This document shows positions 1 to 8,297 of a DNA stretch of 42,500 nt, one piece after another. This DNA is from Pseudomonadota bacterium (GTDB taxonomy: Bacteria; Pseudomonadota; Gammaproteobacteria; Xanthomonadales; SZUA-38): the NCBI GenBank assembly GCA_039033415.1, contig JBCCCR010000041.1, positions 1 to 42,500 on the forward strand. Reading direction: 5' to 3'. The notes below the pieces were generated by a model. It worked only from the letters and a program-made list of their open reading frames with translations. It searched no databases and was not told the DNA's origin. The position numbers were made by a program, and so were the translations under genes. Within the stretch, counting starts at the first letter, position 1, and the number at the start of each line of letters is the position of its first letter.

Positions 1-442
1 CGTCAAGGTGCTGCCGCCGGCGAATGATGAGGAACGACGGAGCTTTGTTCCCTCTCCCGAGTGCTACCGCGGCGACATCGACTCGTTAGACCCTTCCCGA
101 ATCAGCTGGCGGCAGATTTCCAACCACCCCGGGCCCGCCCTTTACCGGAGCGCCGCTGAAGGCTCCGGCGGGCAGGTTGTTTTCTTTGGTGGCACCGACA
201 ACCCGTACAACTATAACGGCGTTGGCTACAACGGAATACCGTCCGAACCTCGCAACGGCGCGTTCGCCTATGTGGTAGCAGAAGATCGTTGGGAGGCGCT
301 CGCGGTGCAAGCTCGGCCCACCATGGACCACCGTGCCCTATTGACTTTGGCACCCGGACGCTGGCTGGTGATCGGTGGCATGGACGAAAGCCGCGAGCTG
401 CTGTCAACGACAGCGCCGATCACGGCCGAGGTGGATCTATGA
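1..442 (+). CDS. Kelch-like protein, C-terminal end (partial)
   Basis: The reading frame is open to the left edge of the window (codons at 2-4 and 5-7 are sense), so only the last 147 or so residues are present. Two Kelch-type blade signatures are visible: a hydrophobic strand ending in VVFFGG, followed about 45 residues later by an aromatic W in DRWEAL, then a second strand ending in WLVIGGM. Kelch blades form beta-propellers, often in exported or periplasmic proteins, but the N-terminus that would show a signal peptide or a galactose-oxidase domain is missing. Its stop overlaps the start of manA as ATGA, so the two are probably translationally coupled. The role in the polysaccharide locus is unknown. 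Confidence 0.6.
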   Translation, partial: VKVLPPANDEERRSFVPSPECYRGDIDSLDPSRISWRQISNHPGPALYRSAAEGSGGQVVFFGGTDNPYNYNGVGYNGIPSEPRNGAFAYVVAEDRWEALAVQARPTMDHRALLTLAPGRWLVIGGMDESRELLSTTAPITAEVDL

Positions 443-1599
443 AAGCCTCGGCGTTTCCACTACGCGGCAAAGTGCGGCATTACGCCTGGGGTGGTGATGC
501 GTACATTCCCGACCTGCTTGGACAGCCGGACGGCGACCAGCCTTGGGCCGAATACTGGCTTGGCGCCCATCCCGGCGACCCCGCTGAAGTTCTGATGGAT
601 GACCGCTGGCACAGCCTCGCAGAATTGATCAAAAACGACCGGGCACACTGGCTAGGGCAGCCAACGTCGAACCGCTTCGACGAGCTGCCTTATCTGATGA
701 AGGTGCTCGACGTCGCCAGACCGCTGTCGATCCAGGTTCACCCCAACGCCGCCCAGTCCGCCTCGGGTTTTGCTCGCGAGAACGCGCTAGGAATCGCGGG
801 CGACAGTCCGCAGCGCAATTTTAAGGACGCCAACCCGAAGCCCGAACTTGCGCTTGCGCTGAGCACCTTCTGGCTGCTGTACGGATTTCGGCCGCTGGCC
901 GATGGACTCGAGCAGCTTCAGCGGTTTCCTTCGCTTAAACAGCACGCACGGCTGCTCGAAACCGAGGGTCTCCAGGCCCTGTTCGAAAGGCTTATGCGGG
1001 CGCCGGCAGACGAGCTGGCGGCGTGGCTCGCACCGGTGCTCGAAACGGCCGGCAGCCAAACCGCGGGGATTTCGTCCGATCCGATTTCCTGGATCAGCCG
1101 CTGGCGATCCCTGCACGCGACACCAGGGGACGCAGTTGACCGTGGCGTTTTCGGTTTCCTGCTGATGAACCTGGTCAAGCTGGAGCCTGGCGAAACCATT
1201 TTCCAGGACGCCAACGTACCTCATGCCTACCTGCATGGTCAGTGCGCAGAAATCATGGCCAACTCGGATAACGTCCTGCGAGGGGGCTTGACGCCAAAAC
1301 ACGTGGACGTGGAGGCACTGATTTCACATATCGAGTTTGTTCCGGCAAGCGAGATACAGGACCTGCCGCCAACGAACCTCAATGAGTTTTCCCTTGCTCG
1401 CCTGCGCGGCGACAGTGCCCGTTCGATCACCGGACCAGCGTGCGGGCTGGTCCTGGATGGACAAGCGACGGTAGGCGAATATACGGCGAGACGGGGCGAG
1501 GGGTTTTTCGTGCGGGGCGGCCAGCGCATCATCCCAGACATCTCCAGCGGCGGCGATGTCCTGGTTGGCAGCCCGGCGCTCTCGTTGCTGGAGGCGTGA
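439..1599 (+). CDS. manA: Mannose-6-phosphate isomerase, class I
   Basis: Cytosolic zinc enzyme interconverting fructose 6-phosphate and mannose 6-phosphate, the entry step to GDP-mannose. The 386-residue product has the type I PMI layout: SIQVHPN (Q99 and H101 as zinc ligands), KPELALAL (E136), VPHAYLHG and the signature NSDNVLRGGLTPKH carrying the catalytic arginine. The ATG at 439 was chosen because the protein then begins just ahead of the conserved RHYAWGG segment. The frame stays open to 289, but that extension lies inside the upstream gene and has no family resemblance. The start overlaps the upstream stop (ATGA). With gmd and fcl near 33-35 kb it supports synthesis of GDP-mannose-derived sugars. 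Confidence 0.95.
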   Translation: MKASAFPLRGKVRHYAWGGDAYIPDLLGQPDGDQPWAEYWLGAHPGDPAEVLMDDRWHSLAELIKNDRAHWLGQPTSNRFDELPYLMKVLDVARPLSIQVHPNAAQSASGFARENALGIAGDSPQRNFKDANPKPELALALSTFWLLYGFRPLADGLEQLQRFPSLKQHARLLETEGLQALFERLMRAPADELAAWLAPVLETAGSQTAGISSDPISWISRWRSLHATPGDAVDRGVFGFLLMNLVKLEPGETIFQDANVPHAYLHGQCAEIMANSDNVLRGGLTPKHVDVEALISHIEFVPASEIQDLPPTNLNEFSLARLRGDSARSITGPACGLVLDGQATVGEYTARRGEGFFVRGGQRIIPDISSGGDVLVGSPALSLLEA

Positions 1600-1791
1600 G
1601 GTCAGGGCGCTGCAGCGAGTCGGGCCGTTTTCTGCGCTATGGGCGGCGTTGCTGGCCTTTTTGCTCAGTTTCGGCGTCAGGTGAGCACCAAACGACAGAA
1701 TAACGCCGCTTTTCGAAGTATCATCGCGACCACTGACAACGGTCCTGATGACACCGTCGCGCTGCCGAAGAGACACGCACCCTCTACGCTG

Positions 1792-2538
1792 ATGAATTAC
1801 CCGAACAAAAAAAACGCCGGAGTGTCCCCGGACCGCATCGTGCTCAAGGACGTCGGCTGTCACTACGGCTGGCGGCGCGGCGCCAAAGGCAAGGACCTGT
1901 TCTGGGCGCTACGTGATCTGAACCTGGAGATTCCTGACGGAACCTCGCTCGGGGTGGTGGGCAACAACGGGGCCGGCAAAAGCACGCTGCTTTCGCTGCT
2001 GGCGGGCATTATCTCTCCGGATTGCGGCCACATCGAACTGGGCGGCCGAACTGCAACACTGCTGTCGCTGAACGCCGGTCTAGACCCCAACCTGACCGGG
2101 CGCAGCAACGCCATACTGAGCGGACTGCTGCTGGGGGTGTCCCGGAAAAAGATCCATCGGGAGCTGGACAATATCCAGGCTTTCTCAGGCCTGGGAGAGT
2201 TCTTTGACCAGCCTGCCAGGACCTATTCCACCGGAATGCGGGCAAGGCTCGGCTTCGCCGTAACGGTGTACCTGGAGCCGGACATCCTGCTGATCGACGA
2301 AGTGATCGGCGTCGGCGACATGGCCTTTCGGGAAAAGTCCGCCGGCGTGATCAAGGCCCGTATGGCCTCTTCCCAGACCGTTATCCTCGTGTCTCACAGC
2401 CTGCCTTACGTGCGGCTGTACTGTGACACCGCGCTCTGGCTAGACAACGGCAAAATGAAAGCCTTTGGCGACTGTGACGAGGTTCTAGACGCCTATGTCA
2501 CTTCCCAGGACACGCCGGAGCAAACCTGTGAAGCCTAG
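1792..2538 (+). CDS. Polysaccharide ABC exporter ATP-binding protein (Wzt/KpsT-like, short form)
   Basis: ATPase half of an ABC-2 type polysaccharide exporter. The 248-residue protein shows Walker A GNNGAGKST (57-65), the ABC signature YSTGM (145-149), Walker B ILLIDE (165-170) and the switch histidine in VSHS (H202). The frame is open to 1639, but the upstream extension has no family similarity, so the ATG at 1792 is preferred. The protein stops shortly after the nucleotide-binding domain. It therefore lacks the C-terminal carbohydrate-binding domain of O9a-type Wzt proteins and resembles KpsT or the Wzt proteins that do not read a terminal cap. The permease partner lies at 5108, separated by a glycosyltransferase. 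The next gene overlaps its end by 11 bases. Confidence 0.9.
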   Translation: MNYPNKKNAGVSPDRIVLKDVGCHYGWRRGAKGKDLFWALRDLNLEIPDGTSLGVVGNNGAGKSTLLSLLAGIISPDCGHIELGGRTATLLSLNAGLDPNLTGRSNAILSGLLLGVSRKKIHRELDNIQAFSGLGEFFDQPARTYSTGMRARLGFAVTVYLEPDILLIDEVIGVGDMAFREKSAGVIKARMASSQTVILVSHSLPYVRLYCDTALWLDNGKMKAFGDCDEVLDAYVTSQDTPEQTCEA

Positions 2539-5104
2539 AGTGCAGCCCAACGCGGCATCCAGCCCGCAGTCCGCAGAGCGCAGCAGCACGGAGGAGCGAC
2601 TCCGGCGCGAATGCCTTCGTCTCAGCCGCAGACTGGCAGCCGAACGGGACCGCAACGACGCGCTGAGGCAGGCCGTCACCGCCATGCTTTCTTCCATGAC
2701 GTTTCGGGCCGCCGCGAGCGCCAATCGGGTGCTGTCAAGCCTGCTTAGAATGAAACGGGGGCCGACGGCGTGGGATCAGCTCCCGGTGCTGCTGGACGAA
2801 CAGGGCTCCGGCGTTGACCCGCGCGAAAACCTGAAGCTGTCCCGAACCGCGCTGCTGCACGCCGAGGCCAGCTGTAATCGCGCTGGCCTGACCCGACTCC
2901 AGCAAGAGCCTGGCGGTGGCTGGCTACTCATCATCGGGAGCCCCCTGCCGTTCAGCTACTTTGGTGATCATCGCCAGATCACGCCGGAAGAAGATTTTGA
3001 CGATCTCGCCGGGTGTCGAGGCGTTCTCGCCCTGGCGCTGGGCGACGGTGCGGCGGAGGTGATCGATCGGGCCGAGTCTGCTGCCAACCTCAGCGGCTGT
3101 CCCCTCGCCGTCTGGAGTGATCGCGAGGTGCCGGGCCTGCCGGACGCGACGCAGCTTGCGGGACCCAGCTTCGAAGGACAGCCCAACCACCAGCAACCCA
3201 TCGATGACCCGCTGACCTTTCAGCGCTGGCTCGGTCAGCTTCGGGCGCGGAGCATCGGAAGTAGTGAGGTGCCGTTTACCGAAACCGCCTATCTGCGCTC
3301 CAATCCGGATGTATTGGAGGCGATCGTCGCTGGCGACTTTGAATCAGCGAGAGAACACTGGAAGCTGATCGGTAGAGCCGAATTTGCTGAGGGTAGCCGA
3401 GCCTGCCATCTGCGCCGCGACGAACCCACGCTGGGGTTGAGGACAGCCAGCGACGCGCTGAAGTCGCAGGCGCGAACGGAATGGGAGGGTTGGGATTATC
3501 AGCCGACGATTTCTGTGCTCGTACCCGTATACCGGGTCGACCTGCGCTGGCTGAAAGCCTGCGTAGACTCAGTACGGGAGCAGATCTATCCGTTCTGGGA
3601 GCTTTGTCTGGTCGACGACGCCTCCGAAGACCCCGCTATCGAAGAGTATCTACAGTCGCTCGATGATCCGCGTATTCGGGTTGAACTTCTATCCACAAAC
3701 GCGGGGATCAGCGCTGCCTCCAATGCCGCGCTCGCCCTGGCCACCGGTGACCACGTGGCGCTTCTGGATCATGACGACGAGCTGACTGTCGATGCCCTAT
3801 GGCTGGCCGCCCGCGTGATCGTCCGGCACCGGTCAGACATCATTTATTCCGATGAGGCCAAGCTGGACGACGAAGACCGGATTGTTGAACCGCACTTCAA
3901 GCCCGACTTCTCCTGGCCGATGCTGCTCAGCCAGAACTACGTCTCCCACCTCGGCATCTACCGACGTGAGCTGGTGAATTCGGTGGGGGGCTTTCGAACC
4001 GGCTTTGAGGGTTCCCAGGACCACGATCTGCTGCTGCGGGTGGCGTCAGTCGCTGACAGCATCTTCCACATCACGCGGGTACTTTATTACTGGCGCAAGG
4101 TGCCCGGCTCAACCGCCCAGCGCTTTGGCGATAAAGACTACGCCTGGGACCGCGGCGTCAGCGCCGTTTCCGACTGCCTCGGCGAGCTTGGCGCAGCTAA
4201 GAAAGGCCCATACCCCGGAACCTATCGGGCAGTGCGCCATTTCGAAGAAAGCCCTGCGGTTGCGGTACTGGTACCTTTCCGCGACGAGCCGGCGGTGCTG
4301 GAAACCTGCCTGGAATCGCTGACGAGCAAAACCGAGTATCGCCGGTACGAAGTGATCGGCGTCAACAATCAGAGCCGGCAGAAGCGCACCCGGCGGCTGA
4401 TGGATCAATGGTCGGCTCATGAACGAGTGCGCTTCGTCGACTTCGATCAGCCGTTCAACTTCTCGGCGATCAACAACTTTGCCGCTGAACAGACCGATGC
4501 TGAGCATCTGCTCCTGCTGAATAACGATATCGAGATTCTCGAGGAAGGCTGGCTACGGGCGCTGGTTGAGCATTCGATTCAGCCACAGGCTGGCGCGGTC
4601 GGCGGGCTGCTACTGTATCCCGACCAGACCATTCAGCATGCGGGCGTGATCCTCGGCATTGGCGGCGTAGCGGGGCACTCACACAAGTACCTGCCGTCGC
4701 AGCACCACGGCTACTTCTGCCGCCCGCACCTGGATCAGAACGTCAGCGCGGTGACCGGCGCCTGCCTGATGGTAAAACGCCGGCTCTACCTGGAAGCCGG
4801 AGGACTGGACGATCAGAATCTGTCGGTGGCCTTCAACGATGTGGACTTCTGTCTCCGACTGTTGGAACTGGGCTATCGGAATATCTACACCCCGCGCTGC
4901 CGCGTTGTGCATCACGAATCGAAGTCGCGCGGCACCGAAGATACGCCGGCGAAGCAGCGACGTTTCAATCGCGAAGCGGCATTTATGCGCCAGCGCCACT
5001 CGCTGGCCCTATGCCTTGGAGATCCTTTCTATAACCCAAGTCTGTCGCCGGTCACTGAGGATTTTTCCCTGCGGCCCGACGTACAGCAGCTGCTGTTGAC
5101 CTAA
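2528..5104 (+). CDS. Two-domain GT2 glycosyltransferase
   Basis: Large cytoplasmic glycosyltransferase, 858 residues from the GTG at 2528, which has a GGAG ribosome-binding site at 2517-2520. An ATG at 2495 is also in frame but less well placed. An N-terminal charged coiled segment (about 20-60) precedes a region with the motif YLRSNPDV (about 255), a short module often found ahead of GT2 domains. The first GT-A domain starts near 327 (ISVLVPVYR) with LDHDDE at 413-418. The second starts near 577 (VAVLVPFRD) with NNDIE at 665-669 as the DXD-like element and a long GGLLLYPD/HAGV block. Tandem GT2 proteins of this type usually add alternating sugars, often rhamnose or other deoxysugars. The gene lies between the two exporter subunits. 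The sugar specificity cannot be read. Confidence 0.9.
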   Translation: MKPRVQPNAASSPQSAERSSTEERLRRECLRLSRRLAAERDRNDALRQAVTAMLSSMTFRAAASANRVLSSLLRMKRGPTAWDQLPVLLDEQGSGVDPRENLKLSRTALLHAEASCNRAGLTRLQQEPGGGWLLIIGSPLPFSYFGDHRQITPEEDFDDLAGCRGVLALALGDGAAEVIDRAESAANLSGCPLAVWSDREVPGLPDATQLAGPSFEGQPNHQQPIDDPLTFQRWLGQLRARSIGSSEVPFTETAYLRSNPDVLEAIVAGDFESAREHWKLIGRAEFAEGSRACHLRRDEPTLGLRTASDALKSQARTEWEGWDYQPTISVLVPVYRVDLRWLKACVDSVREQIYPFWELCLVDDASEDPAIEEYLQSLDDPRIRVELLSTNAGISAASNAALALATGDHVALLDHDDELTVDALWLAARVIVRHRSDIIYSDEAKLDDEDRIVEPHFKPDFSWPMLLSQNYVSHLGIYRRELVNSVGGFRTGFEGSQDHDLLLRVASVADSIFHITRVLYYWRKVPGSTAQRFGDKDYAWDRGVSAVSDCLGELGAAKKGPYPGTYRAVRHFEESPAVAVLVPFRDEPAVLETCLESLTSKTEYRRYEVIGVNNQSRQKRTRRLMDQWSAHERVRFVDFDQPFNFSAINNFAAEQTDAEHLLLLNNDIEILEEGWLRALVEHSIQPQAGAVGGLLLYPDQTIQHAGVILGIGGVAGHSHKYLPSQHHGYFCRPHLDQNVSAVTGACLMVKRRLYLEAGGLDDQNLSVAFNDVDFCLRLLELGYRNIYTPRCRVVHHESKSRGTEDTPAKQRRFNREAAFMRQRHSLALCLGDPFYNPSLSPVTEDFSLRPDVQQLLLT

Positions 5105-5107
5105 GGC

Positions 5108-5890
5108 ATGAGCTTGTCCTGGACCCACTACGCTGACCTGGTCGTGTTTAAGGCCCGCTCGGAGCTGCTTGTCGAGACGTCGCGAACCTATATCGGAATC
5201 GCCTGGTGGGTGCTCGACCCGGTCCTGTACATGGCCGTGTTTTATCTGGTCTTTGAGGTCTTTCTGGAACGCGGCGGCCCCAATTTTGTACAGTTTCTAT
5301 TGGTCGGGCTGGTGTTTTTCCGGTGGTTCAGCAACGCTGTCAGCAACGGCGCGACCTCGATCCGGCAAGGGCACGGGCTGATGCAGCAGGTCTATTTGCC
5401 CAAAATTGTGTTTCCGCTCGTGAGCTTTCTCAGCGACAGCTTCAAGTTTGGATGCACCCTGCTGCTGCTGCTGCCATTTCTCTGGATCAGCGGCTTCGAG
5501 GTGTCGATTCACTACCTGGCACTGCCGGCTCTGCTCCTGATCCAACTCGCCCTCAACCTTGGGTGCCTGCTGATCGCGGCCGCGATCTTGCCGCTGGTTC
5601 CAGATCTGAAATATTTGATCACTCACGGCATCATGGTAATGCTCTTCACTTCCGGTATCTTTTACGAAATCAAGGATCTTCCGTCCGAGGTTCAGGGATA
5701 TGTATTGCTCAACCCGCTAGCCAACCTTATAACGGCCTACCGGGACGTGCTGATTGCCGCCAGCTGGCCCGACTTCAGGCAGCTTCTTCCGGCGATAGGG
5801 GTTGCCCTGCTGCTGCTGATCACCGGAGTCTGGTTAATCGTCCGGCTGGATCGCCGCTATCCGAAGATCGTGCGTGTACGAGGCGCCTGA
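5108..5890 (+). CDS. Polysaccharide ABC exporter permease (Wzm/KpsM-like)
   Basis: Inner-membrane subunit of an ABC-2 transporter, 260 residues with about six hydrophobic segments (near 30-50, 60-80, 110-130, 140-165, 170-190 and 228-250). The amphipathic N-terminus followed by RTYIGIAWWVLDPVLYM is typical of the family: the (Y/R)xxLG-type cytoplasmic gate helix leads into TM1. The start is 3 bases after the stop of the GT2 gene, and the next gene overlaps the end by 17 bases, so this is one operon with the Wzt-like ATPase at 1792. Together they would export an undecaprenyl-linked glycan, by family knowledge. Confidence 0.92.
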   Translation: MSLSWTHYADLVVFKARSELLVETSRTYIGIAWWVLDPVLYMAVFYLVFEVFLERGGPNFVQFLLVGLVFFRWFSNAVSNGATSIRQGHGLMQQVYLPKIVFPLVSFLSDSFKFGCTLLLLLPFLWISGFEVSIHYLALPALLLIQLALNLGCLLIAAAILPLVPDLKYLITHGIMVMLFTSGIFYEIKDLPSEVQGYVLLNPLANLITAYRDVLIAASWPDFRQLLPAIGVALLLLITGVWLIVRLDRRYPKIVRVRGA

Positions 5891-6947
5891 TCCGGTGGAA
5901 CCAGATCACACGGAGCCGCCGACGCCAATCGTTATCCTCAACTGGAATGGGTTGAGCGATACGATCGAGTGCATTGACAGCCTGGCCAGCCAGACCTGCC
6001 GGGATTTTGTGGTGCATTTAATCGACAACGGTTCTGATGGTGACGATTTTCTAGAGCTTCAAGAGCGCTACGGGAAAGACCCCAAAATCTCACTGTTTGC
6101 CAACCCACAAAACCTGGGGTTCTCCGGGGGCGTAAACCGGGCACTGCAAAACATATTGGCGGATTCTCCTCGCCCGAGATGGGTCGTCCTTCTGAACAAC
6201 GATACGGTCCCGGACCCACGGTGGCTGGAAATGTTGCTGGACGCAGCTGAACCCGGCAGGTCGATCGTCGGCTCCTGTATGGTCAACTACTACAACGCAG
6301 GCGAATTAGACAATGCGGGTCATTGCTGGCTCGATTCCGGAGAGATCATTCCTCGAGGCACCAGCGAAAATCCGGCTGACTACCAGGACCCGGTTGAGCT
6401 CATCGGCGTTTGCGCCGGGGCAATGCTTATTGCGACGGAGCTGCTGGAGGAACTGGGGTTGTTTGACGCTTTCTTCGAGACCGGTTACGAAGATGCGGAG
6501 TTCGGACTACGGGCCTTCCTGGCTGGCTACCCTTCCTTCTATGAGCCAAGGGCCCTCGTGCGCCACAAAATCAGCCGGTCGGTCGACAAGGTGCGCAGCC
6601 GTGAGTACGCGATGCGCATTCAGCTGAACATCAATTTCACTTACCTGAAGCTGGTTCCGCTACCCGTCGCGCTTTGCAACGCCCCATTTGTGGTCACCAA
6701 GACGCTGGGCGTGCTGCTTGTTTCGTCGCTGTTTGGGCGCTGGGCGCTAACCGGCGCCCATCTGCGCGCACTTAGCGAGACGTGGAAAGCACGGGCGCGG
6801 ATCCGTTCATCCAGAGAGGCATTTGCTTCAATGCGGCGAGTGTCCGCCTGGCAGATCCTGGGATCACAGAAGTTTTTCCTCCCACGCTACGTCAGCTATT
6901 TTCGGCGGTACATCCTGACGGGAAGAAAAACGGTGTTTGAAAGGTAG
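5874..6947 (+). CDS. GT2 glycosyltransferase (rhamnosyltransferase-like)
   Basis: Single GT-A family 2 glycosyltransferase of 357 residues. Visible elements are IVILNWNGLSDT at the N-terminus, IDNGSDGDD for nucleotide binding, LLNNDTVPDP as the metal-binding DXD equivalent and GYEDAEFGLRA as the acceptor or catalytic loop. This is the WcaA/rhamnosyltransferase pattern. The C-terminus has a hydrophobic, basic tail (about 255-300) that could bind membrane. The GTG at 5874 overlaps the permease gene; a second GTG at 5895 is also possible because the conserved domain starts only after either. It is the last gene of the plus-strand export operon and is followed by a hairpin at 6948-6980. Confidence 0.88.
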   Translation: MYEAPDPVEPDHTEPPTPIVILNWNGLSDTIECIDSLASQTCRDFVVHLIDNGSDGDDFLELQERYGKDPKISLFANPQNLGFSGGVNRALQNILADSPRPRWVVLLNNDTVPDPRWLEMLLDAAEPGRSIVGSCMVNYYNAGELDNAGHCWLDSGEIIPRGTSENPADYQDPVELIGVCAGAMLIATELLEELGLFDAFFETGYEDAEFGLRAFLAGYPSFYEPRALVRHKISRSVDKVRSREYAMRIQLNINFTYLKLVPLPVALCNAPFVVTKTLGVLLVSSLFGRWALTGAHLRALSETWKARARIRSSREAFASMRRVSAWQILGSQKFFLPRYVSYFRRYILTGRKTVFER

Positions 6948-6980
6948 CAAGCGGCCGGCGATCAAGCCGCCAGCCGCTTG
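6948..6980. terminator. Hairpin between convergent genes
   Basis: An 8-bp perfect stem (CAAGCGGC at 6948-6955, GCCGCTTG at 6973-6980) encloses a second small stem (CGGC 6956-6959, GCCG 6966-6969). It sits directly after the stop of the GT2 gene and 14 bases before the converging stop of the DUF1501 gene, so it could serve both strands. There is no clear T-run on either side, so it may need Rho or may only stabilise the 3' ends. Confidence 0.45.
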
Positions 6981-6994
6981 AAACCCAGGCGCAG

Positions 6995-8287
6995 TTAGAG
7001 GTTTGTGCGGAGCATTCCGGGCACAGCTTCGTAGTTGTGACCGGGGAAAATCGCCGACTGGCCGCCGCTGTAACCGGAGTTCCCCAGCACGCCGTGAGCA
7101 ACCGCGATCATGACATCGCGGAAATCGGTCGTCGGGATAAAGGCGTTGCCAGGCGTATTGTCGAAACCCGGGAATGTGCCCCAAAGCCCGCCGTTCATCC
7201 GGCTGGTTGATCCCATCACCATCATGACGTTACCAAGGCCGTGGTCCGTTCCTCGGTTGTCATTCTCCTTGACCTGCCGACCGAACTCGCTCTGCACAAT
7301 CACAGCGACATCTTCGTCGTAGTTGGCGGCTATCATGTCCTTATAAAAGGCAGCGAGAGCGTTAGTCAAGTCTTCGAGTCGCGTACCGTAACCGTTAGCC
7401 AGCACGTTTTGCGTGTTGTGGGTATCCCACCCGCCGCGATCCGCGGTGATGACGCCGACACCCAGATCCTGTCGAATGACGCTCGCGGCAAGCTTCAGGT
7501 CGTTACCAATCCCGCTGTTGGGATAGGTGACGTTGCCCGCCGGCGTGTAGTCATCCAAATCAAGGTCGTTAATGGTTTCGATCGCCAGCATCGCCGTTGA
7601 AACTGCATCGTCGAGCGAGCCAGAGCCCTGGTACATCTCAGCGAGAAGCTGCAGATGTGCTTCCTCGTAGGTTCCACTGTTGGGCGTAAAGCCGTTCGTT
7701 GAGTCGATGGTCGCCACGTCCGGCCAGCCGTTGACGCTGGTCGGCGGGTTGCCGCCGGATACCATCGCCGTGAACAACGGATTCGGCGGTGCATCGTTGG
7801 CTGCATTCAGGTAGCGAGCCAACCAGCCGGCGTTGGCGGTCTGCGAGCCGGGCGTACCCAGTTCGATCTGCTCCTGTGCGTCGAAGTGGCTGCGGGTGTA
7901 GGTATCCGGATCCTTGTGACCGCACATGTGGATCAAGCTGAGATTTCCACTGGCCCAAAGGTCCATCATTTCACCGCACCAAGGATGCATTCCCCAGTTG
8001 GGCGTCAGGCCAATCGTATCGGCGATGTAGGTCGCATCGCGATTGAGCTGGTAGGCAGAGGAGAAAATGCCGGTTGACCGCGGAACCAGGAAGCTCAGTC
8101 CATCCATACCGCCCCGCAGGAAGATATAAACGAGCGTTTTCCGCCGGCCGCCGACAGCCTGTGCCGAGGCGATTTGCGAAAAGCCCAGCCCAACTCCCGC
8201 AGCACCACCGGCAGCGAGGGTCTGACCAAAAAATCGGCGCCGATTCGGGTTCTGAATCATCAGTCGTTTCTTGTTGACTTTGTCCAT
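6995..8287 (-). CDS. DUF1501 Tat-exported protein
   Basis: The 430-residue product opens with a twin-arginine signal: NRRRFFGQ at 15-22, a hydrophobic stretch and a likely cleavage after SAQA near 44. The mature part has the DUF1501 hallmarks: IFLRGGMDGLSFLVP, GMHPWCGEMMDLW, the conserved GWDTH and the C-terminal SEFGRQVKEN/GTDHG block. The fold is related to alkaline-phosphatase/sulfatase-like proteins, but no activity is established. The start has a GAGGA ribosome-binding site inside the end of the upstream DUF1800 gene, with 10 bases between stop and start. DUF1800 and DUF1501 proteins typically occur as such a pair and probably act together outside the cytoplasm. Confidence 0.92.
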   Translation of the reverse strand: MDKVNKKRLMIQNPNRRRFFGQTLAAGGAAGVGLGFSQIASAQAVGGRRKTLVYIFLRGGMDGLSFLVPRSTGIFSSAYQLNRDATYIADTIGLTPNWGMHPWCGEMMDLWASGNLSLIHMCGHKDPDTYTRSHFDAQEQIELGTPGSQTANAGWLARYLNAANDAPPNPLFTAMVSGGNPPTSVNGWPDVATIDSTNGFTPNSGTYEEAHLQLLAEMYQGSGSLDDAVSTAMLAIETINDLDLDDYTPAGNVTYPNSGIGNDLKLAASVIRQDLGVGVITADRGGWDTHNTQNVLANGYGTRLEDLTNALAAFYKDMIAANYDEDVAVIVQSEFGRQVKENDNRGTDHGLGNVMMVMGSTSRMNGGLWGTFPGFDNTPGNAFIPTTDFRDVMIAVAHGVLGNSGYSGGQSAIFPGHNYEAVPGMLRTNL

Positions 8288-8297
8288 GTCTAAATCC

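Noticed and set aside
289..438. N-terminal extension of manA
   Set aside because: Entirely within the Kelch-like gene and not similar to PMI; the ATG at 439 forms ATGA coupling.
1324..1863. 179-residue minus-strand frame near the end of manA
   Set aside because: Overlaps conserved manA coding sequence; the protein is low-complexity and basic with no motif.
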